This document shows, one piece after another, positions 14,554 to 24,594 of a stretch of DNA of 42,146 nucleotides. The DNA comes from an uncultured Clostridia bacterium (GTDB taxonomy: Bacteria; Bacillota; Clostridia; TANB77; CAG-508), in contig CANRBU010000001.1 of assembly GCA_947628925.1 (NCBI GenBank), forward strand, positions 1 to 42,146, given 5' to 3'. The notes below the pieces were generated by a model. The model did no database searches, was not told the DNA's origin, and was given only the letters and a program-made list of their open reading frames with translations. A program made the position numbers and the translations under genes. Numbering within the stretch: the stretch's first letter is position 1; each line of letters opens with the position of its first letter.

Positions 14554-16750
14554 TTAATGTTTACGTTTAACTTCATACACACTATCTACTTTTCTAATTG
14601 CTTTTTGTACTTTGTCTAATTCTTCTATATTTTCAATTTCAACTGATACATCCATAATGGCTATACGTTCTTTGGTTGTTTTTGTATTAACTCCCATTAA
14701 TTTTGCTTTTGTTTCTTTTAATGCATTTAGAGTATCTACCAATAAACCGCTTCTATCATTTGCTAATACTTCTATTTCTACTTGGTATGTCTCTTTTGCC
14801 TCTTTATACCACTCTACATCTATCATCCTATTTTCTTCTGTCAATAAATCTTTAACATTTATACAATCTTTTCTATGTACAGAAACGCCTCTTCCTTTAG
14901 TAATATAACCAACAATCTCATCACCTGGTAATGGGTTACAACATTTTGATAATTTTACTAAACAATTATCTATTCCCTTTACTACTACACCAGAACTTGA
15001 TGGTTTTGCTTTTCTTTCTCTTTGATGGCTACTTATTTCTTTTATTGTTTCTTCTATGTTTATATCTTCATGTTCTTTTCTGTACTCTTGTAAAACTCTT
15101 GCTATTATTTTGCCAGCAGAATTTGCTCCAAACCCAACTGCTGAATACATTTCATCTATGTTTTTATATTTATATTTTTCTAGCATTGGATCAATATATT
15201 GATTTTTAAAAATATCATCATGGTGAAAACCTAGTCTCTTTATTTCTTTTTCAATTAAGTCTTTTCCTTTTTCAATATTTTCTTCTTTTAAAGTCTTTTT
15301 AAACCATGCTTTTATTTTATTTTTTGCCCCTGTACTTTTTACAAATTTTAGCCAATCTCTACTTGGTCCTTTTGAATTATCTGATGTAATAATTTCAACA
15401 ATGTCACCACTTTTTAATGGAGTAATTATTGGCATCATTTTACTGTTAATTTTACAACCTGTCATATGGTTACCAATTTCTGCATGAATATTATATGCAA
15501 AATCAATTGGTGTTGACCCCTGTGGTAATACTTTGATTGCACCTTTTGGTGTAAATACATAAACTTCATCAATAAATAATTCTGTTTTTAAAGTATCCAA
15601 AAATTCTTGTGGATCTTGTATTTCTTTTTGCCACTCCAAAGTTTCGCGTAACCACGCAAGTTTGTCTTCTTCAACTTTTACTGATTGTTTTTTTCCAAAA
15701 TAACTTGCCTCTTTATATGCCCAATGTGCTGCGATACCATATTCTGCTACTCTGTGCATATCCCAAGTACGAATTTGCACTTCAAAAGGTGTTCCTTTTT
15801 CACCTAACAAAGTTGTATGTATTGATTGGTACATATTTGGTTTTGGTACAGCTATATAATCTTTAAACCTTCCTGGCATTGGGCTATATAGTTCGTGTAC
15901 AACTCCGAAGAGCTGCATAACAATCTTTTACTGAATTTACTAAAATACGCAAAGCAAACAAATCATATATTTGGTCTAATGTTTTGTTATCTCTTTTCAT
16001 TTTACGATAAATACTATATAAATGTTTTGCACGACCAGTTACTTCTGCATCAATATGTTGTTTTTTTAATTCAACTCTAATTTTTTCCATTATTTTTTCA
16101 ATAAATTGTAAACGTTCTTCACGCTTTTTATTGATTCCTTCTACTAATTCATGGTATTCATCAGGATATAAATATTTAAAAGCTAAATCTTCTAGTTCCC
16201 ATTTCATTGAATATAAACCTAAACGATTAGCTAATGGTGCAAAAATTTCCATTGTCTCTTTTGCATTTGCTATTTGCCTGTCACGTTTTAAATATTTCAA
16301 TGTTCTCATATTATGCAATCTATCTGCTAATTTGATGATAATAACCCTTATATCTTTTCCCATTGCTAAAAACATTTTTCTATAGTCTTCAACCTGTGTT
16401 TCTTCAACTGATGAAAATAACATATTTCCTAGTTTTGTAACACCTGAAACCATGTCAGCAATTTCTTCATTAAATTCTTTTCTAATATCTTCATCAGTAA
16501 CAGGTGTATCTTCAACAACATCATGTAAAAGTGCTGCACAAATAGTACTATCATCTAAACCTATGTCTGCTAAAATATAGGCTACATTTAGTGGGTGAAT
16601 AATATATGGTTCTCCAGAATTTCTCTTTTGATTTTTATGATATTCTTCTGCCATATTATAAGCTTTCATAATAAGTTTTGTATCTATTTTTCTTGAATGT
16701 GATTTTCTTTTATTTAGTACATCTTGTATTGTAATTTCTTTTTCTTGCAT
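14554..16750 (-). CDS. rsh: Bifunctional (p)ppGpp synthetase/hydrolase (Rsh), read through a +1 shift at CGG
   Basis: This enzyme makes and degrades the alarmone (p)ppGpp. The first frame holds the HD hydrolase ('HPLNVAYILADIG', 'ALLHDVVEDT') and the start of the synthetase ('HLYSIYRKMKRDNK'). At codon 282 it meets CGG (15907-15905) and would end six residues later. Skipping the C reads GGA and continues 'GVVHELYSPMPGRFKDYIAVPKP' and 'PFEVQIRT', the rest of the synthetase, then TGS, the CxCC-type region and the C-terminal ACT domain. The total is 731 residues, the usual length. Because the break lies inside the synthetase domain, the unshifted product would keep the hydrolase but lose synthesis. 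It is 20 bases downstream of recJ, with an AAGGAGG site. Confidence 0.93.
15905..15907 (-). other. Candidate +1 frameshift site CGG-A in rsh
   Basis: The context is GCA GCT CTT CGG AGT TGT. Skipping C gives CTT GGA GTT GTA CAC, i.e. Leu-Gly-Val-Val-His, the conserved LG(I/V)VH of RelA/SpoT proteins. Confidence 0.8.
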
Positions 16751-16770
16751 GTAGCCCCCTCCTTTTAGAT

Positions 16771-18469
16771 TTATACTGATTTCATAACATCTTTTAAATT
16801 GATTTGTATTCCTTCTACTCCATTAAATGTGTTAACCTCTAGCACTCCAACAACATCTACTTTGTCTCCGAATTCTATATTCATCTACCAATTCTCCTAA
16901 ATTGAAACCTATAGCATTTACCATTGTATTATTTTCTTTTAATGTCATTTTTAAGTGTTTTCCTTCTGATAATGCTCTAATAGAATCAATTTTCAAATTC
17001 TTTAATACAAATATTGGTGTTTTATTTCCTTCTCCAAATGGTTCTAATTGTTTTAAACTTTCAACCATTTCTTTAGATATGCTTGATAATTCTATTTTTG
17101 CATCAATTTGTATAATTGGTACTATTTCTTCTATATGTGATTCTTTAGCTATTTCCTCGATTTTGTTTGTAAATTCTTCTACTTTATCTTTTTTTAAAGT
17201 AATTCCTATTGCCATACTATGTCCGCCAAACTTTTCAATTGAATCCATGCACTTCATTAGAGCATCATGTAAATCAAATCCAGGTATACTTCTACCAGAA
17301 CCTTTTGCAAAATCTTCTTCATAACATAATAATATACTTGGCTTAAAATATTTTTCTGTAATTTTTGATGCCACAATTCCAATTACTCCATGGTGCCAAT
17401 TTTTTCCTGCTACAACAATAGTATTTTTCGTATCTATATGATTTTTTTCAATAAGCTTAATTGCTTCTTCATAAATTTGTTTTTCAGTACTTTGTCTAAT
17501 ACTATTAAATTTATTTAATTCTTGTGTTAATGTAATTACTTCATTTTTATCTTGGCTTAAAAATAGTTGCAAAGCCTTTTGAGCATATCCCATTCTTCCA
17601 CATGCATTAATTCTTGGTGCAACTCCAAAAGAAATTGCTATTGAATCAATGTGACCATATCCAGAAGAATTTAACAAAGATTTTAAGCCCATGTTTCTAG
17701 TCTGATTTACTAATTGCAAACCTAATTTTGTAATTACTCTATTTTCATCTCTTAGTGGAACAATATCTGATATAGTTCCTACACATACAATGTCTAAATA
17801 TTTTAAATATGCTTCTTCAGGTAATTTTAGTTCTATTGATAATGCCTGTATTAATTTAAACACAACTCCTACACCAGCTAAATCACGGCATGGATATTTA
17901 CTGTCTTTTCTTTTTGCATCAATAACTGCAATTGCTTTTGGTATTTCTTCTGCAACTTCATGATGGTCTGTAACAATTGTTTCTATTCCCAATTTATTTG
18001 CATATTCAATTTCATTAACAGCTGATATACCACAATCAACTGTTATCATCAAATCATATTTTTGTTTTACAATTTCTTCGATTGCTGGAATATTTAAGCC
18101 ATATCCTTCTTCTAATCTGTTTGGGATATAATAATCTACTTTAATTCCCAAATCACTAAAAAAGCTTTTTAAAACTGTTATACTTGTAATTCCATCTGCA
18201 TCATAATCACCATAAATAATGATTTTCTCTTTTTTATTAATTGCTTGTTGAATTCTATTAATTGCCTTTTTCATATCTGGCATCAAAAAAGGGTCATGAA
18301 AATCTTTACGTGTTGGGTGTAAAAACACTTCTAATTTTTCTGGTTCACACATATCTCTATTTACTAGTATTGTTGCTAATAACTGGTTTATATTAAATTG
18401 CTTTTTTATTTCTTCAATTTTTTCTTGCTTTGATTCATTTAAATCATAAATTTGCCATTTTTTTGTCAT
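16771..18469 (-). CDS. recJ: Single-strand DNA exonuclease RecJ, read through a +1 shift at CGG
   Basis: RecJ degrades single-stranded DNA 5'-3' in recombination and repair. DHH-family motifs are present: 'IIYGDYDADGITS', 'MITVDCGIS', 'ETIVTDHHE', and in the DHHA1 part 'FGGHSMAIGI' near residue 425. Codon 534 is CGG (16870-16868), after which the zero frame gives 'RQSRCCWSARG' and a stop. Skipping the C reads 'GDKVDVVGVLEVNTFNGVEG', the normal C-terminal OB-fold end, stopping at 16771. The total is 565 residues. The start ATG 18469 has AAAGGAA upstream; the frame opens 23 codons earlier without a site. It is followed by rsh. Confidence 0.92.
16868..16870 (-). other. Candidate +1 frameshift site CGG-A in recJ
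   Basis: The context is TAT AGA ATT CGG AGA CAA. Skipping C gives ATT GGA GAC AAA GTA GAT, i.e. Ile-Gly-Asp-Lys-Val-Asp, and 32 residues to a TAA at 16773-16771. Confidence 0.8.
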
Positions 18470-18545
18470 CTCGAATTCCTTTCTATATTTTAGACTATAA
18501 TTACTTATATTTATAACACAAATTATGATTTTTCGCAATAAATTT

Positions 18546-18568
18546 AAAAAAAAAGCACAATTATGTGC
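18546..18568 (-). terminator. Terminator of the fatty acid operon
   Basis: On the minus strand GCACA-TAAT-TGTGC (18568-18555) is followed by nine T. The TAA of fabI lies inside the hairpin loop. Confidence 0.8.
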
Positions 18569-19331
18569 CTATTATTGAAAAACCATTGTCTACATGAATC
18601 ACTTCACCTGTAATTGCATCTGACATATTACTAAATAAAAATGCTGTCGCATCACCTACTTCTTTAGTTGTTACATTTCTATGTAATGGTGACTTTTGTT
18701 CAACTACATCTAAAATACTACCAAAATCTTTTATTCCTTTTGCTGAAAGTGTTTTTATTGGTCCAGCAGATATTGCATTTATACGGCAATTAATTTTTCC
18801 TAAATCTACTGCCAAATAACGAATTGATGCTTCTAATGCTGCTTTTGCAACTCCCATTACATTATAACCCTCAATAGCTTTTTCTGATCCAAAATATGTA
18901 TATGCAACAATACTTGCTCCTTCATTTAACATCTCTTTTTCTTTTGACATCCTCAAAATTGCAATTAAAGAATAACAACTTACATCTTGTGCATGTGCAT
19001 AACCATCTCTTGTTGTATTTATAAAATCATTGCGTAAATCTTGAGTATTTGCATGTGCTATTGCATGTAGTAATCCATCTATTTTTCCGTGTTCCTTTTT
19101 TATTTCTTCTAAGCAGTTATCAATATCTTCATCTACACTAACATTATTACAAACATATAAACTAGTACCTGGTAATTCTTGCAATAATTCTTTAACTTTT
19201 TCATAACTATCTTCTGCACAAGTGCAAATTACCTCCGCTCCTTGATTATAAGCTGCTTGTGTAGCTCCCCATGCAATACTCCACTTATTTCTAACTCCCA
19301 TTATTACTATCTTTTTTCCTTTTAAAATCAT
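18561..19331 (-). CDS. fabI: Enoyl-[acyl-carrier-protein] reductase FabI
   Basis: FabI reduces the enoyl-ACP double bond with NAD(P)H, the last step of each fatty acid elongation round. This 256-residue short-chain reductase has 'GVRNKWSIAWGATQA' at the nucleotide site, the Tyr-x6-Lys catalytic pair in 'YNVMGVAKAALEA' and 'AGPIKTLSAKGI', the motifs that separate FabI from FabG. It is the last gene of the fab/acc operon and ends inside the terminator. Many Clostridia use FabK instead, so FabI here is informative. Confidence 0.95.
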   Translation of the reverse strand: MILKGKKIVIMGVRNKWSIAWGATQAAYNQGAEVICTCAEDSYEKVKELLQELPGTSLYVCNNVSVDEDIDNCLEEIKKEHGKIDGLLHAIAHANTQDLRNDFINTTRDGYAHAQDVSCYSLIAILRMSKEKEMLNEGASIVAYTYFGSEKAIEGYNVMGVAKAALEASIRYLAVDLGKINCRINAISAGPIKTLSAKGIKDFGSILDVVEQKSPLHRNVTTKEVGDATAFLFSNMSDAITGEVIHVDNGFSIIGT

Positions 19332-19348
19332 TTTAAAAATTCTCCCTT

Positions 19349-20134
19349 CTAATATATTTTTCTATATTTTTCATATCTTGCTTTTAGCAAATCATCTTTA
19401 TCTAATTTTTGTAGTTCTTTTATAGTTTTTCTAATATATGATTTTAAAGTTACAATAACTTTTTCAAAATCTATTTGATTTTCATTATTTTGCTCTTTTA
19501 TAATATGGTCTACAATACCTAATTTTTGAAGGTCTTTAGCTGTTATTTTCATGTTTTCTGCAGCTTCTTTTGCTTTAGAACTATCTTTATACAAAATACT
19601 TGCAAACCCCTCTGGAGAAAGTATTGAATAAATTGAATTTTCTAACATAACTATTCTATCTCCAACTCCTATTGCTAAAGCACCACCACTAGATCCTTCT
19701 CCAATTACAACACATATTATTGGCACTTTTAACCCAGACATCTCCATAATATTTCGTGCGATTGCTTCACCTTGACCTCTTTCCTCTGCTCCCATTCCTG
19801 GATATGCTCCAGGTGTATCAATAAAAGTTATTATAGGTCTATTAAATTTTTCTGCTTGTTTCATTAATCTTAATGCTTTTCTATAACCTTCAGGCTCTGG
19901 CATTCCAAAATTTCTTTCAATATTTTCTTTTGCATTTTTTCCCTTTTGTTCACCAATTACTGTTATTGGTATGCCTTCTAAAACTGCAATACCACCAATA
20001 ATTGCTTTATCATCTCCATAACTTCTGTCACCATGTAATTCAATAAAATCATCAAATACTTTTTCTATGTAATCTAATGTTTTAGGTCTGTCAGCTTGCC
20101 TTGCAATTTCAACTCTTTCCCATGCACTTTTCAC
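19349..20134 (-). CDS. accA: Acetyl-CoA carboxylase carboxyltransferase subunit alpha
   Basis: AccA and AccD transfer CO2 from biotin to acetyl-CoA to make malonyl-CoA. This 261-residue protein carries 'ITFIDTPGAYPGMGAEERGQGEAIA', 'VIGEGSSGGALAIGVGD' and 'SILSPEGFASILYKD', all standard for the alpha subunit; the N-terminal extension found in E. coli is short. It starts at GTG 20134, overlapping the TGA of accD by four bases with AAAGGAAGTGA upstream, so translation is coupled. Confidence 0.96.
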   Translation of the reverse strand: MKSAWERVEIARQADRPKTLDYIEKVFDDFIELHGDRSYGDDKAIIGGIAVLEGIPITVIGEQKGKNAKENIERNFGMPEPEGYRKALRLMKQAEKFNRPIITFIDTPGAYPGMGAEERGQGEAIARNIMEMSGLKVPIICVVIGEGSSGGALAIGVGDRIVMLENSIYSILSPEGFASILYKDSSKAKEAAENMKITAKDLQKLGIVDHIIKEQNNENQIDFEKVIVTLKSYIRKTIKELQKLDKDDLLKARYEKYRKIY

Positions 20135-21000
20135 TTACATTCACTTCCTTTTACTGGTTTGTGATATTTAAGCAATTTTCCTATTGTATGTTTCATCTCT
20201 TTTCTTTCTACAATTTTATCAATAAAGCCATGTTCTAATAAAAATTCTGATTTTTGAAACTCTGGTGGTAATTCTTGCTTTATTGTCTGTTCAATTACTC
20301 TTGGTCCAGCAAAGCCAATTAAAGCATCTGGTTCTGCTAAAATAATATCACCCAAGCTTGCAAAACTAGCAGTAACTCCACCTGTTGTAGGATCTGTAAG
20401 AACTGATATGTATAAAATGCCTTCATCTTGTAGCTTTTTTATAGCTGATGCTGTTTTTGCCATTTGCATTAGTGAAACCATACCTTCTTGCATACGCGCT
20501 CCACCAGATACACAAAAAATAATAAGAGGTAATTTATTTTCAATTGCTGTTTCAACTGCTATTGTAATTCTTTCTCCTACTGCTGATCCCATACTACCCA
20601 TTAAAAAATTACCATCCATAACTGCTAAAACACATTGTTCTCCATCAATTTTGCATATACCACATGTTACAGCTTCTTGTAAATTAGTTTTTTCTTTTAG
20701 AGCTTTTACTTTATTTAAATAACCTGCAAAATTAAGTGGATCTTTTGTTAAAATATCACTTGCTATTTCTTTAAAAGTATTTCTATCAGCAATTTGCTCA
20801 ATTCGTCTCCTTGAAGACAATCTAAAATGTTTTCCACAAGATGGACATACACTTAAATTTTGATGAACTTCTTCTTTATATAGAATTTCTCCACAACTTT
20901 CACATTTTACCCATTTGCCTATCATTCTATCAGAAGCCGCTTCATTTTTTACAGATATTTCTTCTTTTTCATTAACTTTACGCACTTTGTTTATTACCAT
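20131..21000 (-). CDS. accD: Acetyl-CoA carboxylase carboxyltransferase subunit beta
   Basis: The N-terminal zinc ribbon 'CESCGEIL...CPSCGKHF' (about residues 32-54) is followed by the crotonase-fold core with 'VSGGARMQEGMVSLMQMAKT' and 'DPTTGGVTASFASLGDI'. I chose ATG 21000 (289 residues) because the ATG at 21009 is only two bases from the AAAGGA site. Subunit beta pairs with AccA, whose gene overlaps its end. Confidence 0.95.
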   Translation of the reverse strand: MVINKVRKVNEKEEISVKNEAASDRMIGKWVKCESCGEILYKEEVHQNLSVCPSCGKHFRLSSRRRIEQIADRNTFKEIASDILTKDPLNFAGYLNKVKALKEKTNLQEAVTCGICKIDGEQCVLAVMDGNFLMGSMGSAVGERITIAVETAIENKLPLIIFCVSGGARMQEGMVSLMQMAKTASAIKKLQDEGILYISVLTDPTTGGVTASFASLGDIILAEPDALIGFAGPRVIEQTIKQELPPEFQKSEFLLEHGFIDKIVERKEMKHTIGKLLKYHKPVKGSECK

Positions 21001-21021
21001 GGCAGACATATTCCTTTCTAA

Positions 21022-22368
21022 TTATTTTACAAGCATTTCTTTTTCAATAAAAGATGTATCATAATCACTTGTAATAAATTTTTCATTATTCAAAATATCT
21101 AGTATAAAATCTACATTTGTATCAATTCCTTCAACTACTAATTCTGCAACAGCACTTTTTAATTTTGCAATTACTTCTTGACGATTTTTTCCATGAGCAA
21201 TTACTTTAGCAATCATTGAATCATAAGTTGCTGGAATTGAATAACCTGAATATATAGCTGTATCAACTCTAATACCTTTTCCACCTGGAAGAAGTAAACC
21301 TGTAATTGTTCCAGGACTTGGCATAAAATTCTTTTTAGGATTTTCTGCATTTATCCTTGCTTCCATACTACATCCAAAGATTTTAATATCTTTTTGTTTA
21401 TATTCTAACTTTTCTCCTGAAGCAATCTTTATCTGCTCTTTTATTAAGTCAATATCTGTAACCATTTCAGTAATAGGATGTTCTACTTGTATTCTTGTGT
21501 TCATTTCCATAAAATAAAAATTTTTATTTTTGTCTAACAAAAATTCAACAGTTCCTGCATTTGTATATCCTATTTCTTTTACAGCTTTTAAAGCAATTTG
21601 CCCCATTTTTTCTCTTGTTTTTTCATCAATGATACTACTTGGAGTTTCTTCAATAATCTTTTGATTTTTTCGTTGTATTGTGCAATCTCTTTCACCTAGA
21701 TAAACACAGTTTCCTTTTTCATCTGCTAATATTTGAATTTCTATATGTCTTGGATTTTCAATTAATTTTTCCATGTAAATATCATCATCATTAAAAGATG
21801 CTTTTGCTTCTTGTTTTACTAATTCATATGCTTTATCTAATTCTTCTTTAGAATTAACAATTCTAATTCCTTTTCCTCCACCACCTGATGATGCTTTTAA
21901 CATAACTGGATATTTTATTTTTTCTGCTATTTCTTGTGCTTCTTCTTTTGATTTTATTACTCCGTTTGATCCCGGCACTACTGGCACTCCTGCCTTTTGC
22001 ATTGTTTGCTTTGCTTTTGATTTATTACCTAATAATTCTATTACATTAGATTTTGGTCCAATAAATTTCAAGCCAAGTTCTTCACACATTTTTGCAAACT
22101 TAGCATTTTCAGATAAAAAACCATATCCTGGATGTATACTATCTGCACCCATTATACACGCAGACTCTAAGATTGATTTTATATCTAAATAACTTTTTTT
22201 AGATGGTGCAGGTCCTATGCAAATAGCTTCATCTGCTAATCTAGTATGTAATGCATTTTTATCTACTTCAGAATAAATAGCTACTGTTCTAATACCCATC
22301 TCTCTACAAGCTCTAATAATTCTAACAGCTATTTCTCCACGATTTGCTACTAATACTTTTTTTATCAC
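21022..22368 (-). CDS. accC: Biotin carboxylase AccC
   Basis: AccC carboxylates the biotin of AccB using ATP and bicarbonate. It has the biotin carboxylase N-domain 'VLVANRGEIAVRIIRACRE', the ATP-grasp glycine loop 'KASSGGGGKGIRIV' and the catalytic stretch 'EMNTRIQVEHPITEMVT'. From GTG 22368 the length is 448, the normal size. The frame is open further upstream into fabZ, and ATG 22380 is directly against the AAGGA site, so GTG at the same spacing as the other starts of this operon is preferred. Confidence 0.95.
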   Translation of the reverse strand: MIKKVLVANRGEIAVRIIRACREMGIRTVAIYSEVDKNALHTRLADEAICIGPAPSKKSYLDIKSILESACIMGADSIHPGYGFLSENAKFAKMCEELGLKFIGPKSNVIELLGNKSKAKQTMQKAGVPVVPGSNGVIKSKEEAQEIAEKIKYPVMLKASSGGGGKGIRIVNSKEELDKAYELVKQEAKASFNDDDIYMEKLIENPRHIEIQILADEKGNCVYLGERDCTIQRKNQKIIEETPSSIIDEKTREKMGQIALKAVKEIGYTNAGTVEFLLDKNKNFYFMEMNTRIQVEHPITEMVTDIDLIKEQIKIASGEKLEYKQKDIKIFGCSMEARINAENPKKNFMPSPGTITGLLLPGGKGIRVDTAIYSGYSIPATYDSMIAKVIAHGKNRQEVIAKLKSAVAELVVEGIDTNVDFILDILNNEKFITSDYDTSFIEKEMLVK

Positions 22369-22429
22369 TTTAAAATTCATTCCTTGTATAGTAAAATTTA
22401 GGTTTTTTAAATGGTGCCTATAAACCACA

Positions 22430-22855
22430 TTATGATACAATTGCAAACATTAACTCACCTTTAACAGCTACTTTACCATCAACAGTAGCAGTAGCTTCAC
22501 CAATTCCAACAGGTCCTTTTTTCTTTATAATTTTAACTTCTAGTTTTAACTTATCACCTGGCACTACTTGTTTTCTAAATTTCAATTTATTGATTCCTCC
22601 AAACAAAGCATTTTTACCTTTGTTTTCTTCTTTAGAAAGTATTGCCACAGCTCCTGTTTGTGCCAAAGCTTCAATCATTAATACACCTGGCATAATTGGG
22701 TTTCCAGGAAAATGTCCTTTAAAATAATATTCATCTTCAGATATATTTTTATAAGCTACTGCACTTTCACCAGGTACGTAATTTTCTACTTCATCTATCA
22801 TTAAAAATGGTTCTCTTTGTGGGATAATGTTTTTTATTTCTTCTTTATTTAACAT
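22430..22855 (-). CDS. fabZ: 3-hydroxyacyl-ACP dehydratase FabZ
   Basis: FabZ dehydrates 3-hydroxyacyl-ACP. This 141-residue hot-dog-fold protein has the catalytic histidine in 'YYFKGHFPGNPIMPGVLMIEALAQTGA' (split here as GHFPGNP and MPGVLMIEALAQ). I chose ATG 22855 (MLNKEEIKNIIPQREPF), since the ATG at 22861 is too close to the AGGAGG site. Confidence 0.95.
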   Translation of the reverse strand: MLNKEEIKNIIPQREPFLMIDEVENYVPGESAVAYKNISEDEYYFKGHFPGNPIMPGVLMIEALAQTGAVAILSKEENKGKNALFGGINKLKFRKQVVPGDKLKLEVKIIKKKGPVGIGEATATVDGKVAVKGELMFAIVS

Positions 22856-22882
22856 TTTCATTTTCCTCCTTAAGCAATTAGC

Positions 22883-23311
22883 TTATTTGATTTTAAACAA
22901 TGGTTCTCCATAGCCAACTGTTTCTCCATCTTTAACACAAACTTCAACAATTTCTCCATCAAATTCTGATTCAATTTCATTCATTAATTTCATTGCTTCA
23001 ACTATGCAAACTACTTGACCTTTAGTAATTGTATCTCCTGATTTAACATATGGTGGTTTGTTTGGATTATTACTTGCATAAAATGTTCCTACCATTGGTG
23101 CTTTAATAATTTTTAAGTCTTCTTGAATTTTATTTTCTTCTTTTTGTGGTAGTGGTTCTGGTACTTTTTCATCTATTAAAATAGGTCTACCATTATTTTG
23201 TTTTTCAATGTTTATTTTTAATCCATCTGGAAGTTCAAGTGATAATATTGATAAATTTGAACTTTCCATCTCTTTAATTAATTCTTTAATTTCTTTATAT
23301 TCCATATCCAT
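22883..23311 (-). CDS. accB: Biotin carboxyl carrier protein AccB
   Basis: AccB carries biotin between AccC and the AccAD transferase. The protein is about 142 residues: an N-terminal helix and sheet ('KEMESSNLSILSLELPDGLKINIEK'), a Pro/Glu linker and the biotinyl domain with 'VEAMKLMNEIESEFDG', where the Lys of EAMKLM is biotinylated. ATG 23311 or ATG 23305 may be the start; both lie behind AAGGAATGTG. Confidence 0.95.
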   Translation of the reverse strand: MDMEYKEIKELIKEMESSNLSILSLELPDGLKINIEKQNNGRPILIDEKVPEPLPQKEENKIQEDLKIIKAPMVGTFYASNNPNKPPYVKSGDTITKGQVVCIVEAMKLMNEIESEFDGEIVEVCVKDGETVGYGEPLFKIK

Positions 23312-23322
23312 CACATTCCTTT

Positions 23323-24561
23323 TTAATCTTCATACTTTTTTAATAAAATACTGCTATTATGTCCTCCAAATCCTAAAGAATTTGACATTGCGTATTTTAC
23401 CTCTATGTTTCTACCTTTGTTTGGCACTACATCTAAATCACATTCTTCATCAGGCACTTTATAATTTATTGTAGGTGGAACATATCCTTCTTGTATTGAT
23501 TTTGCACATACTATAGCTTCTATTCCTCCTGCTGCTCCCATTAAATGTCCTGTGTTTCCTTTTGTAGAACTTACCATAACTGTTTTTGATGCTTCTCCTA
23601 AAGCTGTTTTTATTGCCAAAGTCTCACATGCATCATTTAAATGTGTAGATGTACCATGTGCATTTATGTATGTTATATCTTGTGGTTTTACATTTGCCTC
23701 TTTCATTGCTAGTTTCATAGCTCTTGCACCACCTTCGCCATCAAGTGCTGGTGATGTTATATGATATGCATCAGAAGTCGCTCCATATCCGACTATTTCT
23801 GCATATATTTTTGCATTTCTCTTTTTAGCATGCTCTAATTCTTCTAAAATCAAAACTGCTGAACCTTCTCCCATAATAAAGCCACTGCGTTCTTTGTCAA
23901 ACGGAATACTTGCTCTTGTTTTATCCTCTGCTTTTGAAAGTGCTTTGATATTCATAAATCCTGCTACACTTAATGGTGTAATAGAACTTTCTGTACCTCC
24001 TGTTATTACTACATCTTGATATCCATGTTTAATCATTCTGTAACTTTCACCAATAGAGTGTGTTCCTGTAGCACATGCTGTTACTAAAGAAATTGACTCT
24101 CCTTTTGCTCCTAAGTCAATAGCAACATTTCCTGTTGCCATATTTAAAATTGACATAGGAATATACATTGGTGAAACCCTGTCTGGTCCTTTTTCTATGC
24201 ATTTTCTATTTTCATTTTCTATTGTTTCTATTCCACCAATTCCAGAACCTATAACTACACCAACACGTTCCATATTTTCTATTTCTTGGTTTAAGCCACT
24301 ATCTTTCCATGCTTCTCTTGCAGCAATAATTGCATATTGAGAATATTTATCTAATCTTTTAGCTTCACGTTTTTCAAAATATTGCTCTGGGTCATAGTTT
24401 TTTACTTCTGCTGCTAATTTAACTTTATATTGGGTTGCATCAAATGCTGTAATTTCATCTACTCCACATTTGCCTTCTTTTATTCCATTCCAAAATTCTT
24501 CAACTGTATTTCCAATTGGTGTAATTGCACCAAGACCAGTTATAACAACTCTTTTTTCCAT
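23323..24561 (-). CDS. fabF: 3-oxoacyl-ACP synthase II FabF
   Basis: FabF elongates acyl-ACP with malonyl-ACP. The 412-residue thiolase-fold enzyme has the Cys-His-His triad: Cys in 'LVTACATGTHS', His in 'NAHGTSTHLND' and His in 'KGNTGHLMGAAGG'. A GAAAGGAAAG site precedes the ATG. It lies between fabG and accB. No fabH (initiating enzyme) is present in this cluster. Confidence 0.96.
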   Translation of the reverse strand: MEKRVVITGLGAITPIGNTVEEFWNGIKEGKCGVDEITAFDATQYKVKLAAEVKNYDPEQYFEKREAKRLDKYSQYAIIAAREAWKDSGLNQEIENMERVGVVIGSGIGGIETIENENRKCIEKGPDRVSPMYIPMSILNMATGNVAIDLGAKGESISLVTACATGTHSIGESYRMIKHGYQDVVITGGTESSITPLSVAGFMNIKALSKAEDKTRASIPFDKERSGFIMGEGSAVLILEELEHAKKRNAKIYAEIVGYGATSDAYHITSPALDGEGGARAMKLAMKEANVKPQDITYINAHGTSTHLNDACETLAIKTALGEASKTVMVSSTKGNTGHLMGAAGGIEAIVCAKSIQEGYVPPTINYKVPDEECDLDVVPNKGRNIEVKYAMSNSLGFGGHNSSILLKKYED

Positions 24562-24594
24562 TTTATACTTTCCTTTCTCATTTATTTTAATTTG

